A stretch of DNA of 64,000 nt from Vigna angularis (taxonomy: Eukaryota > Streptophyta > Magnoliopsida > Fabales > Fabaceae): assembly GCF_016808095.1 (NCBI RefSeq), contig NC_068977.1, forward strand, positions 29,413,364-29,477,363. The letters are read 5' to 3'. Shown here piece by piece: positions 46,701-58,947 of the stretch. The position numbers and the translations under genes are program-made. Position 1 is the stretch's first letter, and the number at the start of each line of letters is the position of its first letter. The notes beneath the pieces are model-generated. The model was not told where the DNA came from. It saw nothing but the letters and a program-made list of their open reading frames with translations, and searched no databases.

Positions 46701-48897
46701 AATAAATATAAAATTAAAAATACATTATGCTATAAAATCCTTTTTATATCGGTTAAGAAAGGTTTTTCGAACCAATATATAAGCAGAAGGTATAGAAAGT
46801 ATTTGTCTTTCTATACCGTTTGGAATCGGTAAAGTAATCCACTTTTTATACTAATTGAGAAATCGATATAGAAAGGTTGCTATGAGAGGGTTAAATCTTT
46901 ATATTATCAAGAATTTTTATATTGGTTGGATACTTTTCATATCGATTAAGGCTTTAATCGGTATAAAAATATAACTTTTTTATATCGTTAGTGTTACAAT
47001 TGGTATAAAAAGTTACTTTATATACCAATTCTAATATTAATCGATATAAAAAGTAATGTTTTTTTTTTCAATATCAGGTTTGTATGTGCTATTACTACAT
47101 ACATACCTGCACAAAATTAAATCCCAGAATAGTCTCATAATACAACCTAAACATATATACAAGGAACAAAATAATCACTATACTTCCTATTATTTAAACA
47201 TCACATAATAGTTCATAACCTCAATGTATAATAAATACACATAATATTTACTTAACATCTTCTATAAATACTTAAAAGGAATGCAGCCTACTACTCTCGA
47301 ACATCCTTTAGAACCTCTTGCTCCATTGGAGATCTGTTACCTAATATCTTCGGAATAAATAATTTGAGTTAACTTATAATTATAATGGTTAAGATGTTAG
47401 TTATAAAATGTTTATATTACTAAATTTCACGAGTCAATGACATTTGTGGGTATGATTTTCTACATGTTCCTCGTGACAAAATATCCACATTCATAAATTG
47501 TATAATTGTATTTCAATAATCAGAAATATTAACTACTTATAATCGGTGCAATGAACCGCGACTTCTTTCTAGAGGTGATATGTGTACCCTGGAAAATCAA
47601 ATAATCCTCAACTACTTTGGAAAAATTAAATGTACATTGAAATGAATGCCTAGTATGAAACATTAAAATTAAATTATGTGTTCATAACAAATAAATTATT
47701 AAAAAACTTATGTTATTAGTGTACTATTAATTTCCAAAGTGTGAAGTTTCTTATGTAATGAGCACAAGAGAACCACAAAACACAGTTAAGGAAGAATTAC
47801 TAGCAATTTCCAATAACCCTTGCAGATTCAAACAATAATAGTGTGAAATAAGATTTACATAAATAATTCATTAATAAAAATAAACATACTTACGGTTGCA
47901 AATAAGGTGCTAAGTATACTTCTTCTTTTTTTTCCTTTTCAAAGAGGTACTTTTCTCAACTCCTTCAATGACAACAAGGTCAATAAATCTATAAATGTAA
48001 TCATTCTTCCTCCCAATGCTCAACCAATGTAAATATCTTAAATATTGAAGCTGGATAATGTTAGAATAACATATTGAATATATTCAAACTTCATAAAAGT
48101 AAATATTTACTTACAACAACCAAAGTTGTAATACTGATGTCCAAGGTAAATTGTTTTCCTTCCATGTTGTAGTTGATGATGACATGTGCCTTCTTCATAT
48201 ATAGGGCATGCTTTGTGACCCTTGATGTTATAGCCACTTAAATTACCTTAAGCTGGAAAGTCGTTGTACAAAGTAACATGGGGAACAACTTAAACGAATC
48301 ACCGCCATCAAACATATCAAGACCTTTCTCCCATAAGATCTTCAAATCTTTAACTAATGGGGCTAAAGAAACATCAATGTCGTTTCCTTATTGTCTTGAC
48401 CCGAGATCATCAAGGATAACACCACATATATATGTTTCATGCACACCCACGGAGGTAAATTATAAATCACAAGCCACAAGCTATGTTTACTACTCAAGTT
48501 GTCTTATGGTATAATTTTATCTGTAGAAAGTCCAAACCTAATGATCCTTGAATCATTAGAGCAATTAAGGAACATGGAATCAATATTCCTCCATTGCAAA
48601 CCATTTGCCGAATGTCTTACATTCTTATATTTTATACATCCATCTGCATGTCATCTCATGAGTTTTGCATAATTTGGGTTACTAAATAAGTGTTTCAACT
48701 GTGAAACAAGAGGAAGATACCATAAGACTTTTTGCAAGAGGACTTTTACTATCACATTTAGACCCACCCTCTTTTTATTTGTATTATGATACCCCATATT
48801 GTGGGCATTGATGTAACTTGACAAACTCGCTCTTGTACAACACATAATTGTTTGGGCATGCATGATTTTTTTATACTTCATACCTATGGGACACAAT

Positions 48898-49943
48898 TGT
48901 TACCAATGAGGAGCATTGGTATCTTGAAGCCACTTTTGAAGTTTTGATGATGTTTAAAAAGTGAAGAATTGAAGACTATTGTTGCATCTATGTTAAAAGC
49001 ATTTTGTAGAAACAATTGTATAAGATAACTTGTGATGATGTAAAAGTACTTAGAAGTTTTCGTTTTTAGATAAAATTTGCGTCAATAATTGATTATCAAG
49101 GGTGATAATCGATTATCACGAACTAAAGTAGAAAGAGATTGCTCTCGCAAATAATCGATTATCATATAGGATAATCGATTATCACTATCTGATTTAACAT
49201 TGTCCAGGTCACGCAAATAATCGATTATCTCTCAGAATAATCGATTATCACTTTTTTGAAAACCCCATAACGGTCACAAATAATCGATTATCACTTATGA
49301 TAATCGATTATCATTGGTAGTTGGAAGATGTCTTTTCGGTTTCTGACCCTACATGAACTGTGACTTATAAATAGAGTTCTCCATCGCTCTAATTAGAAAA
49401 AAAAAATTCATTTTGAGAATATTAGAGTTGTGTGTCTAAGGGAAGTTTTCTATGAGTGAAAAGTGAACTAATCCATTTGAGAATACAGAAAAAGTCTGAG
49501 GAAGTTCTCAAGTGTTAGTGTGCCCGAATCAAGTCTTGTGAATAGGAGAAACTTGTGCTTAGTGGGTCTAAGGTCAAAGCGGTTTTCTTCAAGTTGATTC
49601 AACTGAAGTTCTTCCATTCGTTTGTCGAAGGAAGGTGTTTTATGTTCTTTAACATTTTCTTATCCAATTGTAACTTGTACAACTACATTTTAGTGAAAAA
49701 GGTTAATCACTATATATAGTGATTAACGACTGGACGTACAATCTTTTGATTCGAATTAAGATAAAACATCTTGTGTGATTTTCTCTATCTTTGCACTTTT
49801 AATTTACCAATTGTTTGATAAAAGTCCTAAAAGAAAATCACAATTTTTAAAAGAACCAATTCACCCCTCCCCTCTTGGCTTTTGACTGATATACACGCTC
49901 TCTAATTAAATTTTTTTGCTGCGCAATACCGATTGTTCCAACA
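48898..49943 (+). mobile_element. Solo LTR (1,046 bp) with 5-bp target duplication
   Basis: It starts TGTTACC and ends CCAACA (TG..CA, with TGTT/AACA inverted ends). It is flanked by 'acaat' on both sides (48,893-48,897 and 49,944-49,948). A TATA-like 'cttataaatag' at about 49,366 and the pyrimidine-rich 'ttcacccctcccct' near the end fit plus orientation. No internal retroelement sequence is present, so it is a recombination product. Lineage is probably Ty1-copia-like, judged only by style. Confidence 0.9.
49085..49312. repeat. Four pairs of the 12-bp palindrome ataatcgattat
   Basis: Perfect copies lie at about 49,105, 49,151, 49,171, 49,216, 49,236, 49,280 and 49,300, plus one variant (ataattgattat) at about 49,085. 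Within a pair the copies start 20 bp apart, and pairs are about 65 bp apart. They lie upstream of the LTR's TATA-like word, that is, in U3. Confidence 0.88.
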
Positions 49944-50505
49944 ACAATATCTTCTTTGCATCATAATTACGTGTTGACAATGTGTTACCTTCAGGAAACA
50001 TGTCACTCAACAACTCAAGCAATTATGTGAAGCTTTTATTATTCTACCCATTTCTTGTTTTCACATTGAACAATTTTAATACCATTGACAATATACTTAG
50101 TGCATTCTAAATAAAAAAAGTTTTTCTGTGTCAGTACATAAGTTATCACACACATGAGCACGTTGGAAGGAATCATGTCTGACATCACGTATCATGTCCT
50201 CTAACCGGTCACCCATCTCCAAATCAACTTATTCTACTTCTACTTGAGACTCATTACACTTGGCATATGTCTATTAATTCACCATGGTATGTCCACTTTG
50301 TGTAACTTTTTAGGAATTCATCACAAAGAACATGTTCCCAATTAACTTCAATTGATAGTTTTTGCTCATTCAATCAATTAACACACAAACAATAAAATAT
50401 TTTGTTATTGCCTAGAATATTCATCTTTGCAAATTTAAGAAATTTTTTTACTTCACTCTCATATTCAATTGTTATGCATATCAAATTTATCCAACTCTAA
50501 TCCAT

Positions 50506-51424
50506 TGTTATATGTAAAAACCAATACCTTTAGTTTTAGGTGGATCTAAGAAACCGTTAAACACGCAATCTAATATGTGAACTCAGCCCTACCAAACCAC
50601 GACATAAACAATTAATCAATGGATTTAGTTCAATATGCCTCACTTCAAAGTATTTAAGAGAATAATATCTCATTCTTAAACCGTCCTACTAATTAGAACT
50701 CATATCAATGTTCATTTTTATTTTGCTTACAATTAATTTGGTGATTTTGATCACCTTCAAAACTCCATTCACTCGTAGCCTCACTATTTCCATGGATTTA
50801 GACCCATTGGTTTCTATACCTCACTATTTTCACAATATCACAATAAATGCAATGTAACGATAAATACACCAAAACACAATAGTAAATTAAGGATTGAAAC
50901 TTACGTAGAACCACAACAGGACAATCAAAAAAATACCACGAGCAGAACCCACCACACCATGACAGCTTTAGAAGGATCGCAACCCACCACACCATGCAGG
51001 GAAGTTTTAGCGTAATCCACCACACTATTGCAATTCCAGTAACACAACTAAGAAAGCTTCAATGCGAGAGGAAGGAATGAATGTAGGGACAACAACATCA
51101 TCACAACACGACGATAACCATCGAACAAGACAACCAACAACACCAACCATCGCGAAAATGGGCACCACAAAACCAATCAGCGACGATAAATCGAATCACA
51201 ACTTGACTCACCACAATGACAACTTCATTGACCCTTGCGACAACAAAGACGACAACATAAGCGAACTTCAATGAACTAATGGAAGTGTAGAAAGAATGAG
51301 AACAAATGGATGCGAAGTGCGGAGAGAGCCAAAAGAAATGGAAGCACAAAGAGAACGAGAAAAAAAAGCCTAGAGCTTTTGCAAAAGTGAAGCACAAAAG
51401 GAAAGAGGAGATACATATTAGATA
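50506..51424. other. CACTA leader-side sequence, GC-richer, no gene
   Basis: Between the transposase start and the right subterminal repeats lies a C/A-rich block (50,930-51,300) that is open in several frames but has no recognisable protein. It is probably 5' leader or promoter sequence of the transposon. Confidence 0.4.
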
Positions 51425-52049
51425 TTTTATACCGGTTATAGTGACTAACCGGTATAAAAAGTGTTCACAATATTATATTTTTTTACCATGTCACTTTTTA
51501 TATGAATTGTAAGTCTAACCTATATAGAAAAATAACTTTCTATACTGATTTTCAATGCCGTCAGTATAAAAAAGTTTGTAATTTATTACAATTTTGCTAT
51601 TGTATCACTCTTTATATTAATTTTGTGTTTAACTGGTGTAGAAAATCTTTCCGTATTTACCTTTAATTTAGTGTGTCACTTTTTATACTTCATGAATTTG
51701 AACTAATATAAAAATGTGTTATAAAAAATATTTTTTGGATTGTAAAAGATGACACCATTAAACACTCGTGTAATAAAAATGAAAAATCTAAAAGTTGAAG
51801 TTTCAACCAACATTTCTTTCTTTTGTACTTTTGTAGTTCATCCCACGAGAATTTGTCTCTTGAAAAGTCAGCATATTTGTCTTAGCAACTTTAATCCATC
51901 AAAGAAACTCCACTTACACGTCTTATTTAGATTTGTATATTTTTTTTTGTTAGAATGTTTGATTAAAAAAGTTGGTTGTCTTTGTCAAGTGAGTCATAAA
52001 AACAGTACGTATTACTTTCACTAAACTGAAGCAGTAATAAATAATTCAA

Positions 52050-52362
52050 ACGTGATTTTCTACCTTCTTTTCTCATCACTTCTTCATCCTCCAATCTCCC
52101 TTTTATATATTCCAAACTCCCTTTCTAATCAATCATCATCTTCTTCATTACTCCTTTGCTGCAAGCCCTTCATACCTTCATTCTTCATCCAAAACTACAA
52201 TCTTTTCATAATCTTCCTTCTTCCTCCTTCAACTTTTCTTAACCCAAACAGAACAGACAACTTTCTATCATCTACATCAATTCCCAATTCCAGCATCTCT
52301 ATTTTTCCTCTCAATTCGGTCATCAACAACCCACAAAACAGATTCAACAAATTCTTCAGGTA
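52050..52362 (+). other. Possible non-coding leader exon for the first intact dioxygenase
   Basis: A pyrimidine-rich block ends 'aattcttcag/gtaagagca', a good splice donor. It shares its core ('cttcttcattactcctttgctgca', a 'cacaaaacagattcaacaaa'-like word, and the donor) with 56,240-56,368 ahead of the next gene. I infer a 5' leader exon conserved between paralogues, with the coding exon about 1.2 kb downstream. It is open in one frame but low in complexity. Confidence 0.4.
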
Positions 52363-52599
52363 AGAGCAGTGAATTATAATACATAACATACAAACACAAA
52401 TTACAACATACAAAGCACATTATTTGCTTCATTTTTATTTCATAACCTGTCTAAATAAATATGCCAATGTGAACATTATTCTCACAAGAATTTCTACATA
52501 AAATGTACATCTTGCCTAAAACATTATTCTCAATGCAGTATTTTTCTATAATGAAATACCATAAAAGTATAATTCTATAAATTGTTGAGTACATTGTGC

Positions 52600-53080
52600 A
52601 AATTAGAGATATAATAAAACTATAAGACATAAATATTATTTTATATATTATAGTTTGTTTAAGCAGGGAGAAAAATATATTTTAGAAGCTGTAATTATGT
52701 TTTAAGGTATTGTAATTAATTTTTTGTATTAATGATATTATTTCATAAAAGTTTATTTATTTTAAAACTGACATTATCTTATCGAGGCCAGCCAAATGAT
52801 ATAGTAACTGCAACAGGTTACAAGATGTTATTTAAATGATTATAAACACAGTTAAATGAATGAATACGAGTTTTTATTAGCACATTTTTAATGTAACTGT
52901 GACTGTATTTTAAATTTGAATGTTAATAAAATTTGGATTTGAAATTGTTTGACCAGTGACTTTATAAGACTCGTAAAATTGGATAAATTTACTGTTTTGA
53001 AACAGGAAAATGAGTGAAGAAATTATCGTTACTGTATCTGTGGGTTTGAGCGAAAACCATGTAATCTACTCTTCTCGTTG
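52600..53080 (+). repeat. Upstream module of the dioxygenase array, copy 3
   Basis: This matches 37,340-37,830 and 39,195-39,690. It lies about 0.5-1 kb before the intact gene at 53,596. Confidence 0.85.
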
Positions 53081-53158
53081 GTGTGTATGGCCTTTTAATA
53101 ATATCTCTTTTACAAATTTTAAGTGTAATTCAATTTTTTAAAGTAAAATTTACATTTA

Positions 53159-53181
53159 TTATATATATATATATATATATA
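53159..53181. repeat. Short (TA)n tract
   Basis: About 22 bases of TA dinucleotide in the promoter region of the dioxygenase gene. Confidence 0.9.
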
Positions 53182-53595
53182 ATAAATTTTGTTAGAATAA
53201 ATTATTTTTAAATCTAGTTCAAATTCAAATTTATTAAAAAGGTTAAGTTTATGTCTAAAAGTTGATGTAGACTTTCTAACATTTTACATCTTGTTAACCA
53301 AACATTTATCTTAACTTTGTAATTTTTGTTATTCTTACAATTTTTTTTTACAACAATTGAAAATTACAATACTGGATTTTACAACAATTGAAAATTATAA
53401 TACTACTCAAATAATCATGTGCTAGAAAATCCATATTTTAAGATAAAATAGAGGTATTCTATAAAAGTATAATTGTGTTTGTTTGTTCAATAATAAGGGC
53501 TATTAGTCCCTTCGATATTTTTTGAAGATAATAATAATTAGTTATTTCTTATATGTAACAGAGGTCAAATTCGTATTTTCTACTAAGTTCTTGGT

Positions 53596-55229
53596 ATGAC
53601 AACCATTGAGTCAGAGAGTAGTAAAGATACTTCTTATGATAGAAATGTTGAAGTCAAGGCTTTTGATGAAACAAAACTTGGGGTGAAAGGGTTGTTAGAT
53701 TCTGGAATCATAGAGATCCCACGAATGTTCCACCATGTCAAGGATAACACTGAAACCATACCGAGTAACTTAAAGTTTCATGTTCCTACCATAGACTTAA
53801 AAGACGTAAACACAAATTTATCCATGCGCGTTGAAGCACTTGACAAGATAACAAGGGCATGCAAGGAATGGGGATTTTTCCAAATAGTGAATCATGGTAT
53901 TGGTGTTGAGGTTTTGGATGAGATGTTACATGGAATCCGAAGGTTTCACGAACTAGATGATGAGGTAAAGAAAACCTTTTACTCAAGGGATCGGAGTAAG
54001 AAAGTTAGATATTTCTCTAATGGTAGCCTTTTTAGAGACCTTGCTGCTAATTGGAGGGACTCAATTGCATTTTTTTCTTCTCCTCACCCTCCTAATCCAG
54101 AAGAAATCCCAGCAGTGTGCAGGTACTTAAGTAATACTAATTTTAATGGTAATAATTTTAATAGTTTATAAGTCAAGTCACTTGTACAATTTTGACATTA
54201 TCAAATGTATGTGCACTTTTTCAATTGGTTATGATGTAATAATCATGTATTTGCAGAGATATTGTGGTTGAATACACGGAGAAAATAAGGACATTAGGCT
54301 TAACAATGTTTGAGCTATTCTCAGAGGCTCTTGGCCTTCCTACGTCTTACTTGAATGAATTGGACTCTATAAAGGGAGAATTTCATTTGTGTCACTATTA
54401 TCCTCCATGCCCTGAACCTGAATTAACTATGGGTACTTCAAAGCACACTGATATTAGCTTCATGACAATTCTTCTACAGGACCATATTGGTGGTCTTGAA
54501 GTTCTTCATAAGAATCAGTGGGTTAATGTTCATCCAGTGCATGGATCACTTGTTATAAATATTGGGGATCTTCTACAGGTAAGAGTACACATGTATATCT
54601 TTTTTGGTTTCCCTTGATGTTTCTAGTGGCCTTCTTTGTATGTGTCTAAACCATTTTAATTATTCTTCTATTTTTTTTCCTTAATTAGAGGGACTTGTTA
54701 GTCAATCTCTCAATTTTGTTCTCTTGTTGTTCCTTTAAAATCTAACATTTACAATGGTAGAGTATAGTCCAGCATGCAACATAAGACACTTCCTTTTACA
54801 CTTGTACAAATATTTTGAGCGTTTTGACTATATTACTCTTTAAAACTCATAACAAATATTTTATGTTTGAAGTCTTGGTGTTTCTGTCATCTATTCTTAT
54901 GATTTATCAAAGTAAAAGTCTATAACATAAGCAACTTTTATGGTTACATTTTATTTGTCTCCTTGTTGATGTAGCTTTTGACAAATGACAAGTTCATCAG
55001 TGTGTATCATCGAGTCTTATCAAAGGATATAGGGCCCAGAATTTCAGTAGCAAGCTTCTTTACCAGCTCATTTCCACATTATGCATCAAAGATTGTTGGT
55101 CCAATAAAAGAACTGTTATCAGAAGACAATCCACCAATATATAGGGACACTACTATAGAAGATGTTGCGGCCCATTATCATAAGAAAGGCCTTGATGGAA
55201 ATCGTTCCTTGCACCCCTTTAGATTGTGA
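53596..55229 (+). CDS. 2-oxoglutarate/Fe(II)-dependent dioxygenase (ACC oxidase homolog-like), gene D
   Basis: Three exons, 53596-54122, 54257-54578 and 54975-55229, with GT..AG introns give 367 residues. The N-terminal DIOX_N region includes VPTIDLKD, KEWGFFQIVNHGIG and [12 protein letters not shown]. The C-terminal jelly-roll has iron ligands H239, D241 (SKHTD) and H295 (VYHRVL), and the 2-oxoglutarate clamp R305-x-S307 (RIS). All catalytic residues are present. At ~365 residues it belongs to the 'ACC oxidase homolog' / E8-like DOXC group rather than true ACC oxidases (about 310-320). Such enzymes are cytosolic, and most substrates are unknown. The best preserved copies in the array are this gene and the one at 58.9 kb. 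The in-frame ATG at 53,596 follows AT-rich 5' sequence and fits the family start. Confidence 0.93.
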
Positions 55230-56220
55230 AATGGTTGAGAATTCTATTGGAGCAAGTTCTCTAAGAGCACATTTGGCTTTAATATGTGTTTTATCATGGT
55301 TAACTTGTGCCTATGATTATATATTTTAAGTATCTTGTGAATTTTAAATAAACAATTTCAAGCTCCAAAGAAAAGGTTAATTCATCCCTTAAGTATTTGT
55401 ATTTCACAAGATGAAATAATCTTATAGTTTCTGTATTATGATAATATTACATAAACTACTGACTATATTATTCCAGATATTATTCTCAGAGTACTTATAA
55501 ACTTATTTTATTTATGTAAGCTTAATAATTATGTCAACCTAAACGTTAAGATATCAAATACATTCAAAAATTATTTTATTTAATAGTTAAATTTGTTGAT
55601 AAGTTTAAATGATATGTGATTTAGGAAGTCTTCACAAACATATTCTGTCATATCATGGTTATGGTAGAAAAATTGAATAAAAAGATGAAATGATACTTCA
55701 TAAAAGGTAATTGACTCTTATTTCATGGAGAAATAATAAAGGAAACGTATTACTTTATAAATTCAAATCAAAATACTTCCTTAAAAATAAACATTCTATA
55801 TATTCAATTTGCACCATCATTGATGTTATACATATTTTAATATCTATAATTCTATTTAATACATTTAAATTAGAAATCTTCATAGATTGTTATCCTAAGT
55901 AAAGACAAGACATAAAATATTGTCTACTTTTGAATAATGAATCTTGTGATCTCATAATATGTAATCTAAATATAATTTAGGTTAAACGTTGCATTCATGG
56001 AAATTGGATTGAGCAATATTTATTTTTCAGTCAACATTTCTTTTGTACCTTTGTCTCTGCTGATGTATATGATTGAATCATCTGGCCAGAATTTCTCTTG
56101 GAGAGTCGGCATCTTTGTCTTAAACAATTCTAATCCATCAAAAAGCAACCTCACATACACATCTTATTTATGGTTGTCTTTGTCAAGTGGGTCTATGATG
56201 AAAACAGTATGTATTACTTT
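55230..56220. other. 3' flank and spacer of the dioxygenase unit
   Basis: This matches the 3' flanks of the other copies (about 41,030 and 60,790) and the pre-gene block at 41,640-41,910. No separate gene was seen. Confidence 0.6.
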
Positions 56221-56224
56221 CACT

Positions 56225-56368
56225 TCTTCATTATCCAATCTCCATTTTCATTCCAAATTCCCTTTTGTAATCAATCGTCATCTTCTTCTTCATTACTCCT
56301 TTGCTGCACAAAGACATCAAAGACTCATCTTCATCCTTCCACAGAACCGATTCATCATATTCTTCAGG
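56225..56368 (+). other. Possible non-coding leader exon for gene E
   Basis: This counterpart of 52,050-52,362 ends 'atattcttcag/gtaagagca'. If used, its intron would be about 2.5 kb and would contain the GC-rich block and the (TA)n tract. Confidence 0.38.
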
Positions 56369-56439
56369 TAAGAGCACTGAATTATAATATATAATATAGA
56401 ATCACAAATTACAATATATAGACAGGAACTTTGTTCTCA

Positions 56440-57640
56440 TCCTTTTAATTCACCAACACGCGATTCTATTACTCATCACCTTCATCATTCATTTCTTCTT
56501 TCTTCTTTCTTCTTTCTTCTTCAATTTTATTCAAACATAACAGAGGAGGAGGAGAATCTCTTAATTTTCTTCCTTCACTACGTTAATTCATAACTACTTG
56601 AGAATAATATCCAGGACTTCAATTTCCAGCACAATCACTAAACACTTCAACCTCTTCTACAACACAAGAACCTTAAACTTTCCAAGTCTCAACCAACCCA
56701 TCAAGCACACCGTAACCTTTATCTTCAACCTCCGTTGCTATAATTTTCCATTCACCTAGCACAAAATCCTTCACCCAATTTCTAACAATTTCCACGCATA
56801 GAACAAAGAGGGAGTAGAAGATTGGATAACAAATGGAAAAGTGTGGCAGCGAGACACACTGTGATGGAGACGCATTAGAGCCCTCCGTCTTTGATTTGTT
56901 GTGAACTTAAAAGGGTAGCAGAAACAGGTGGAACTACGAGCAGGTGAATCGCAGTGACAGCGACTATGGTTGTCGCCGTTGATGCCTCTAATCGTGGAGG
57001 AGACGCAGGAATTCGTGATTGGCCGTTTGGTTGTGTCGCCGGAGATCTCGAGGAGGAGTTTCGCGTGTTGAACGGGGTAAAAAGCAAAGGTTCGTGCGAC
57101 GATGGCAGCAGCTCTAGCTCCGATTGACGTCACCGGATACACCCTGGCCGGCTGTGAGAAGCGCAACCATGGTGGACCTGGAAGAAGGAGAAAACCCATG
57201 TCAGCGACGTTCGCAGCTCCGGTCTCGACGAGGTGAGGTTGCAGAGCCATGTTTTCACGATTTGCAGATCTGAAAGAAGGAAGAGGTGCGGCGACGACGC
57301 CGGAAAGGTTTTGCCGAGGCGACTGGTGCCGCCGCCGATGACTCTAGCGAACTGGGTAAGGCACGATGGCTGCCCCTGGAAGCTGGTGTTGGGGTTTCGT
57401 GAGGCCAAAGGAGTAGAAAGTGGTGGTGCGCGATGCCTCTTGCGACGGCGTGGCGAGCTTCGATCAATGGCGTGGCAACGGCCAGGTGGAGGAGATGCTC
57501 GGAAGAAGGGGTAAGCGGCTACCGGAGACATGGAGATGTGTGGAAACCAATAATTGGAGAAGAGAGGTGGATGAAGAATGAGCTTGGTGTATTTACGCCT
57601 GGCCATATTTGATTTTTACACATCCTAACTAATGCTTTGT
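56440..57640. other. GC-rich block of unknown origin
   Basis: The stretch at 56,780-57,600 is much richer in G and C than its surroundings and open for long distances in several frames. On the minus strand two overlapping frames (57,606-57,130 and 57,250-56,771) read as Arg/Ser/Pro-rich sequence without a known domain. Composition and abrupt edges suggest an inserted transposon leader or captured CpG-rich gene 5' end rather than a gene. Function is unknown. Confidence 0.4.
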
Positions 57641-58003
57641 AACTCCATATTGGCACCTCCATATTGGCTGGCTCTTTTTATGTTTATTACCGATACTAGT
57701 TGTTTATACACCTCCATAATCTTATTTTTAGTTTTACCATTACTTAAAATTTTACAATCTGGAAGTAAAAATAATAATAATAATAATACTCATCTTTTTC
57801 AGGAATTGATCGTTCACTAAGTAATTGAGATAGCAAGGAGTATTTTGGACCGATTAAAATTTCAAACAAAGCTCGGGAATAACTCGATAAGGTAAGAAAA
57901 ACTTATTAATTTTTGTACGTTTTAAATATTGATATTTTTTATGATTTGTGATTTGACTTGACTGAATTAGTTTTTTAATGAATCGTTGTAATGATGTAAA
58001 GAT

Positions 58004-58009
<6 letters not shown>

Positions 58010-58056
<47 letters not shown>
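58010..58056. repeat. (TA)n microsatellite
   Basis: An uninterrupted AT tract of about 46 bases upstream of gene E. Confidence 0.95.
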
Positions 58057-58058
<2 letters not shown>

Positions 58059-58947
58059 GTGATGTTGAATTATGTATACATAAATAATTATACCTGAAAT
58101 TGTTAATTTGTATAAATTGGATAAATTTTATGAATATGGTCATTTTTGAGGAGAAGTGTCATATAGTATAGTGTACTATATACATTGGTATAAGAATTTT
58201 GACGTGAAGTCATCTGGACTCTACTAATTTCTCATACTCATAAAGAGAATGAGATTTAGATGATGAGAGTCAAAGGAAATTCCTTGTAAGCAAGATCAAT
58301 ATGAAATAATATCGTGACTTAAAGGATCATAAGGAACTAAGCTTGTTAGATGCTTTTGGAATATTTATTGAGATTGAATCTATTACAAAGAAAAACTATG
58401 ACAGGTGTAAGATTTTACAAGAATATCAACATCATATTTACACGTTTTTGGAATTGAAGTATTATATGTTTATTGGTGTGTAATGTTGAAATAATTAATA
58501 TCTTATTTGAACTAAAATTATATAAAATTTATGATAGAACTTATGAAAATAGTTAAGCTTAGCCTTCATTTCTTTTGTGGTGTTTTGATATCCACATACA
58601 AATCATACATGTGCATTATGTACGAGCACATAACTAGGTAGATATACTTCCAAAGGATCTTGTTGAGGATGTCAAGGAACATTAGTGACATTACCAAGTA
58701 TAAGAATGACAAATTAGGATTAATTATATAAGTATAAATATAAGTGTATTTAAAAGATCTCTTAATAAATCCATATTTTAAATCAAAATAAGAGTCCTCT
58801 AGAAAAGTAAAATGTGTCTATTCGTTCAATAATGGGGGTCATCACTCTCCCCTTCATCTAAATACTTTATCTTTTGAAGATGACAATAACTAGTTATTTA
58901 TTATATGTAACACAAGTAAAACTTGTATTTTTAACCAGTTTCATGGT
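58057..58947. other. Upstream region of gene E
   Basis: The last ~200 bp (58,750-58,947) resemble the same interval before gene D ('atccatattttaa', 'ttgaagatgacaataactagttattta'). The upstream module present before gene D and pseudogenes A and B is not recognisable here. Confidence 0.5.

Larger units (their letters stand above)
48113..50505 (-). pseudogene. TNP2-like CACTA transposase remnant, interrupted by a solo LTR
   Basis: Reading on the minus strand from ATG 50,505, the pieces in order are: YESEVKKFLKFAKMN, HVLCDEFLKSYTKWTYHGE, GDRLEDMIRDVRHDSF, ELLSDMFPEGNTL and YDAKKIL. Then comes the LTR insertion, followed by CPIGMKYKK, KVLWYLPLVSQLKHLFSNPNYAKLM, a NLPPWVCMKH-type segment, and a GHKACPICEE-like segment near 48,200. 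This is the TNP2 order. Multiple stops and frame shifts make it non-functional. The frame rejoins exactly across the LTR when one copy of its 5-bp target duplication is removed, so the LTR inserted into the transposase gene. Confidence 0.85.
46735..51735 (-). mobile_element. Decayed CACTA (En/Spm-type) transposon
   Basis: A TNP2-type transposase remnant on the minus strand (48,113-50,505) sits between two blocks of repeated 'tataccggtt' / 'aaccggtataaaaag' variants (46,740-47,065 and 51,425-51,720). These blocks behave like the subterminal repeats of CACTA elements. I did not find clean CACTA termini or a 3-bp target duplication, so both ends are approximate. A solo LTR (48,898-49,943) is nested in it. 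The element separates pseudogenes A-C from the intact dioxygenases. Confidence 0.7.

Noticed and set aside
46735..46760. Perfect CACTA termini for the En/Spm-like element
   Set aside because: No clear CACTA...TAGTG pair with a 3-bp duplication could be read; the end coordinates are therefore approximate.
49085..49312. Regular repeats considered as a CRISPR-like array
   Set aside because: Plant nuclear context, 12-bp palindromes inside an LTR, no unique-spacer pattern.
49890..49943. Search for a primer-binding site and internal retroelement after the LTR
   Set aside because: Sequence after 49,948 is the interrupted TNP2 gene, so this is a solo LTR rather than a full element.
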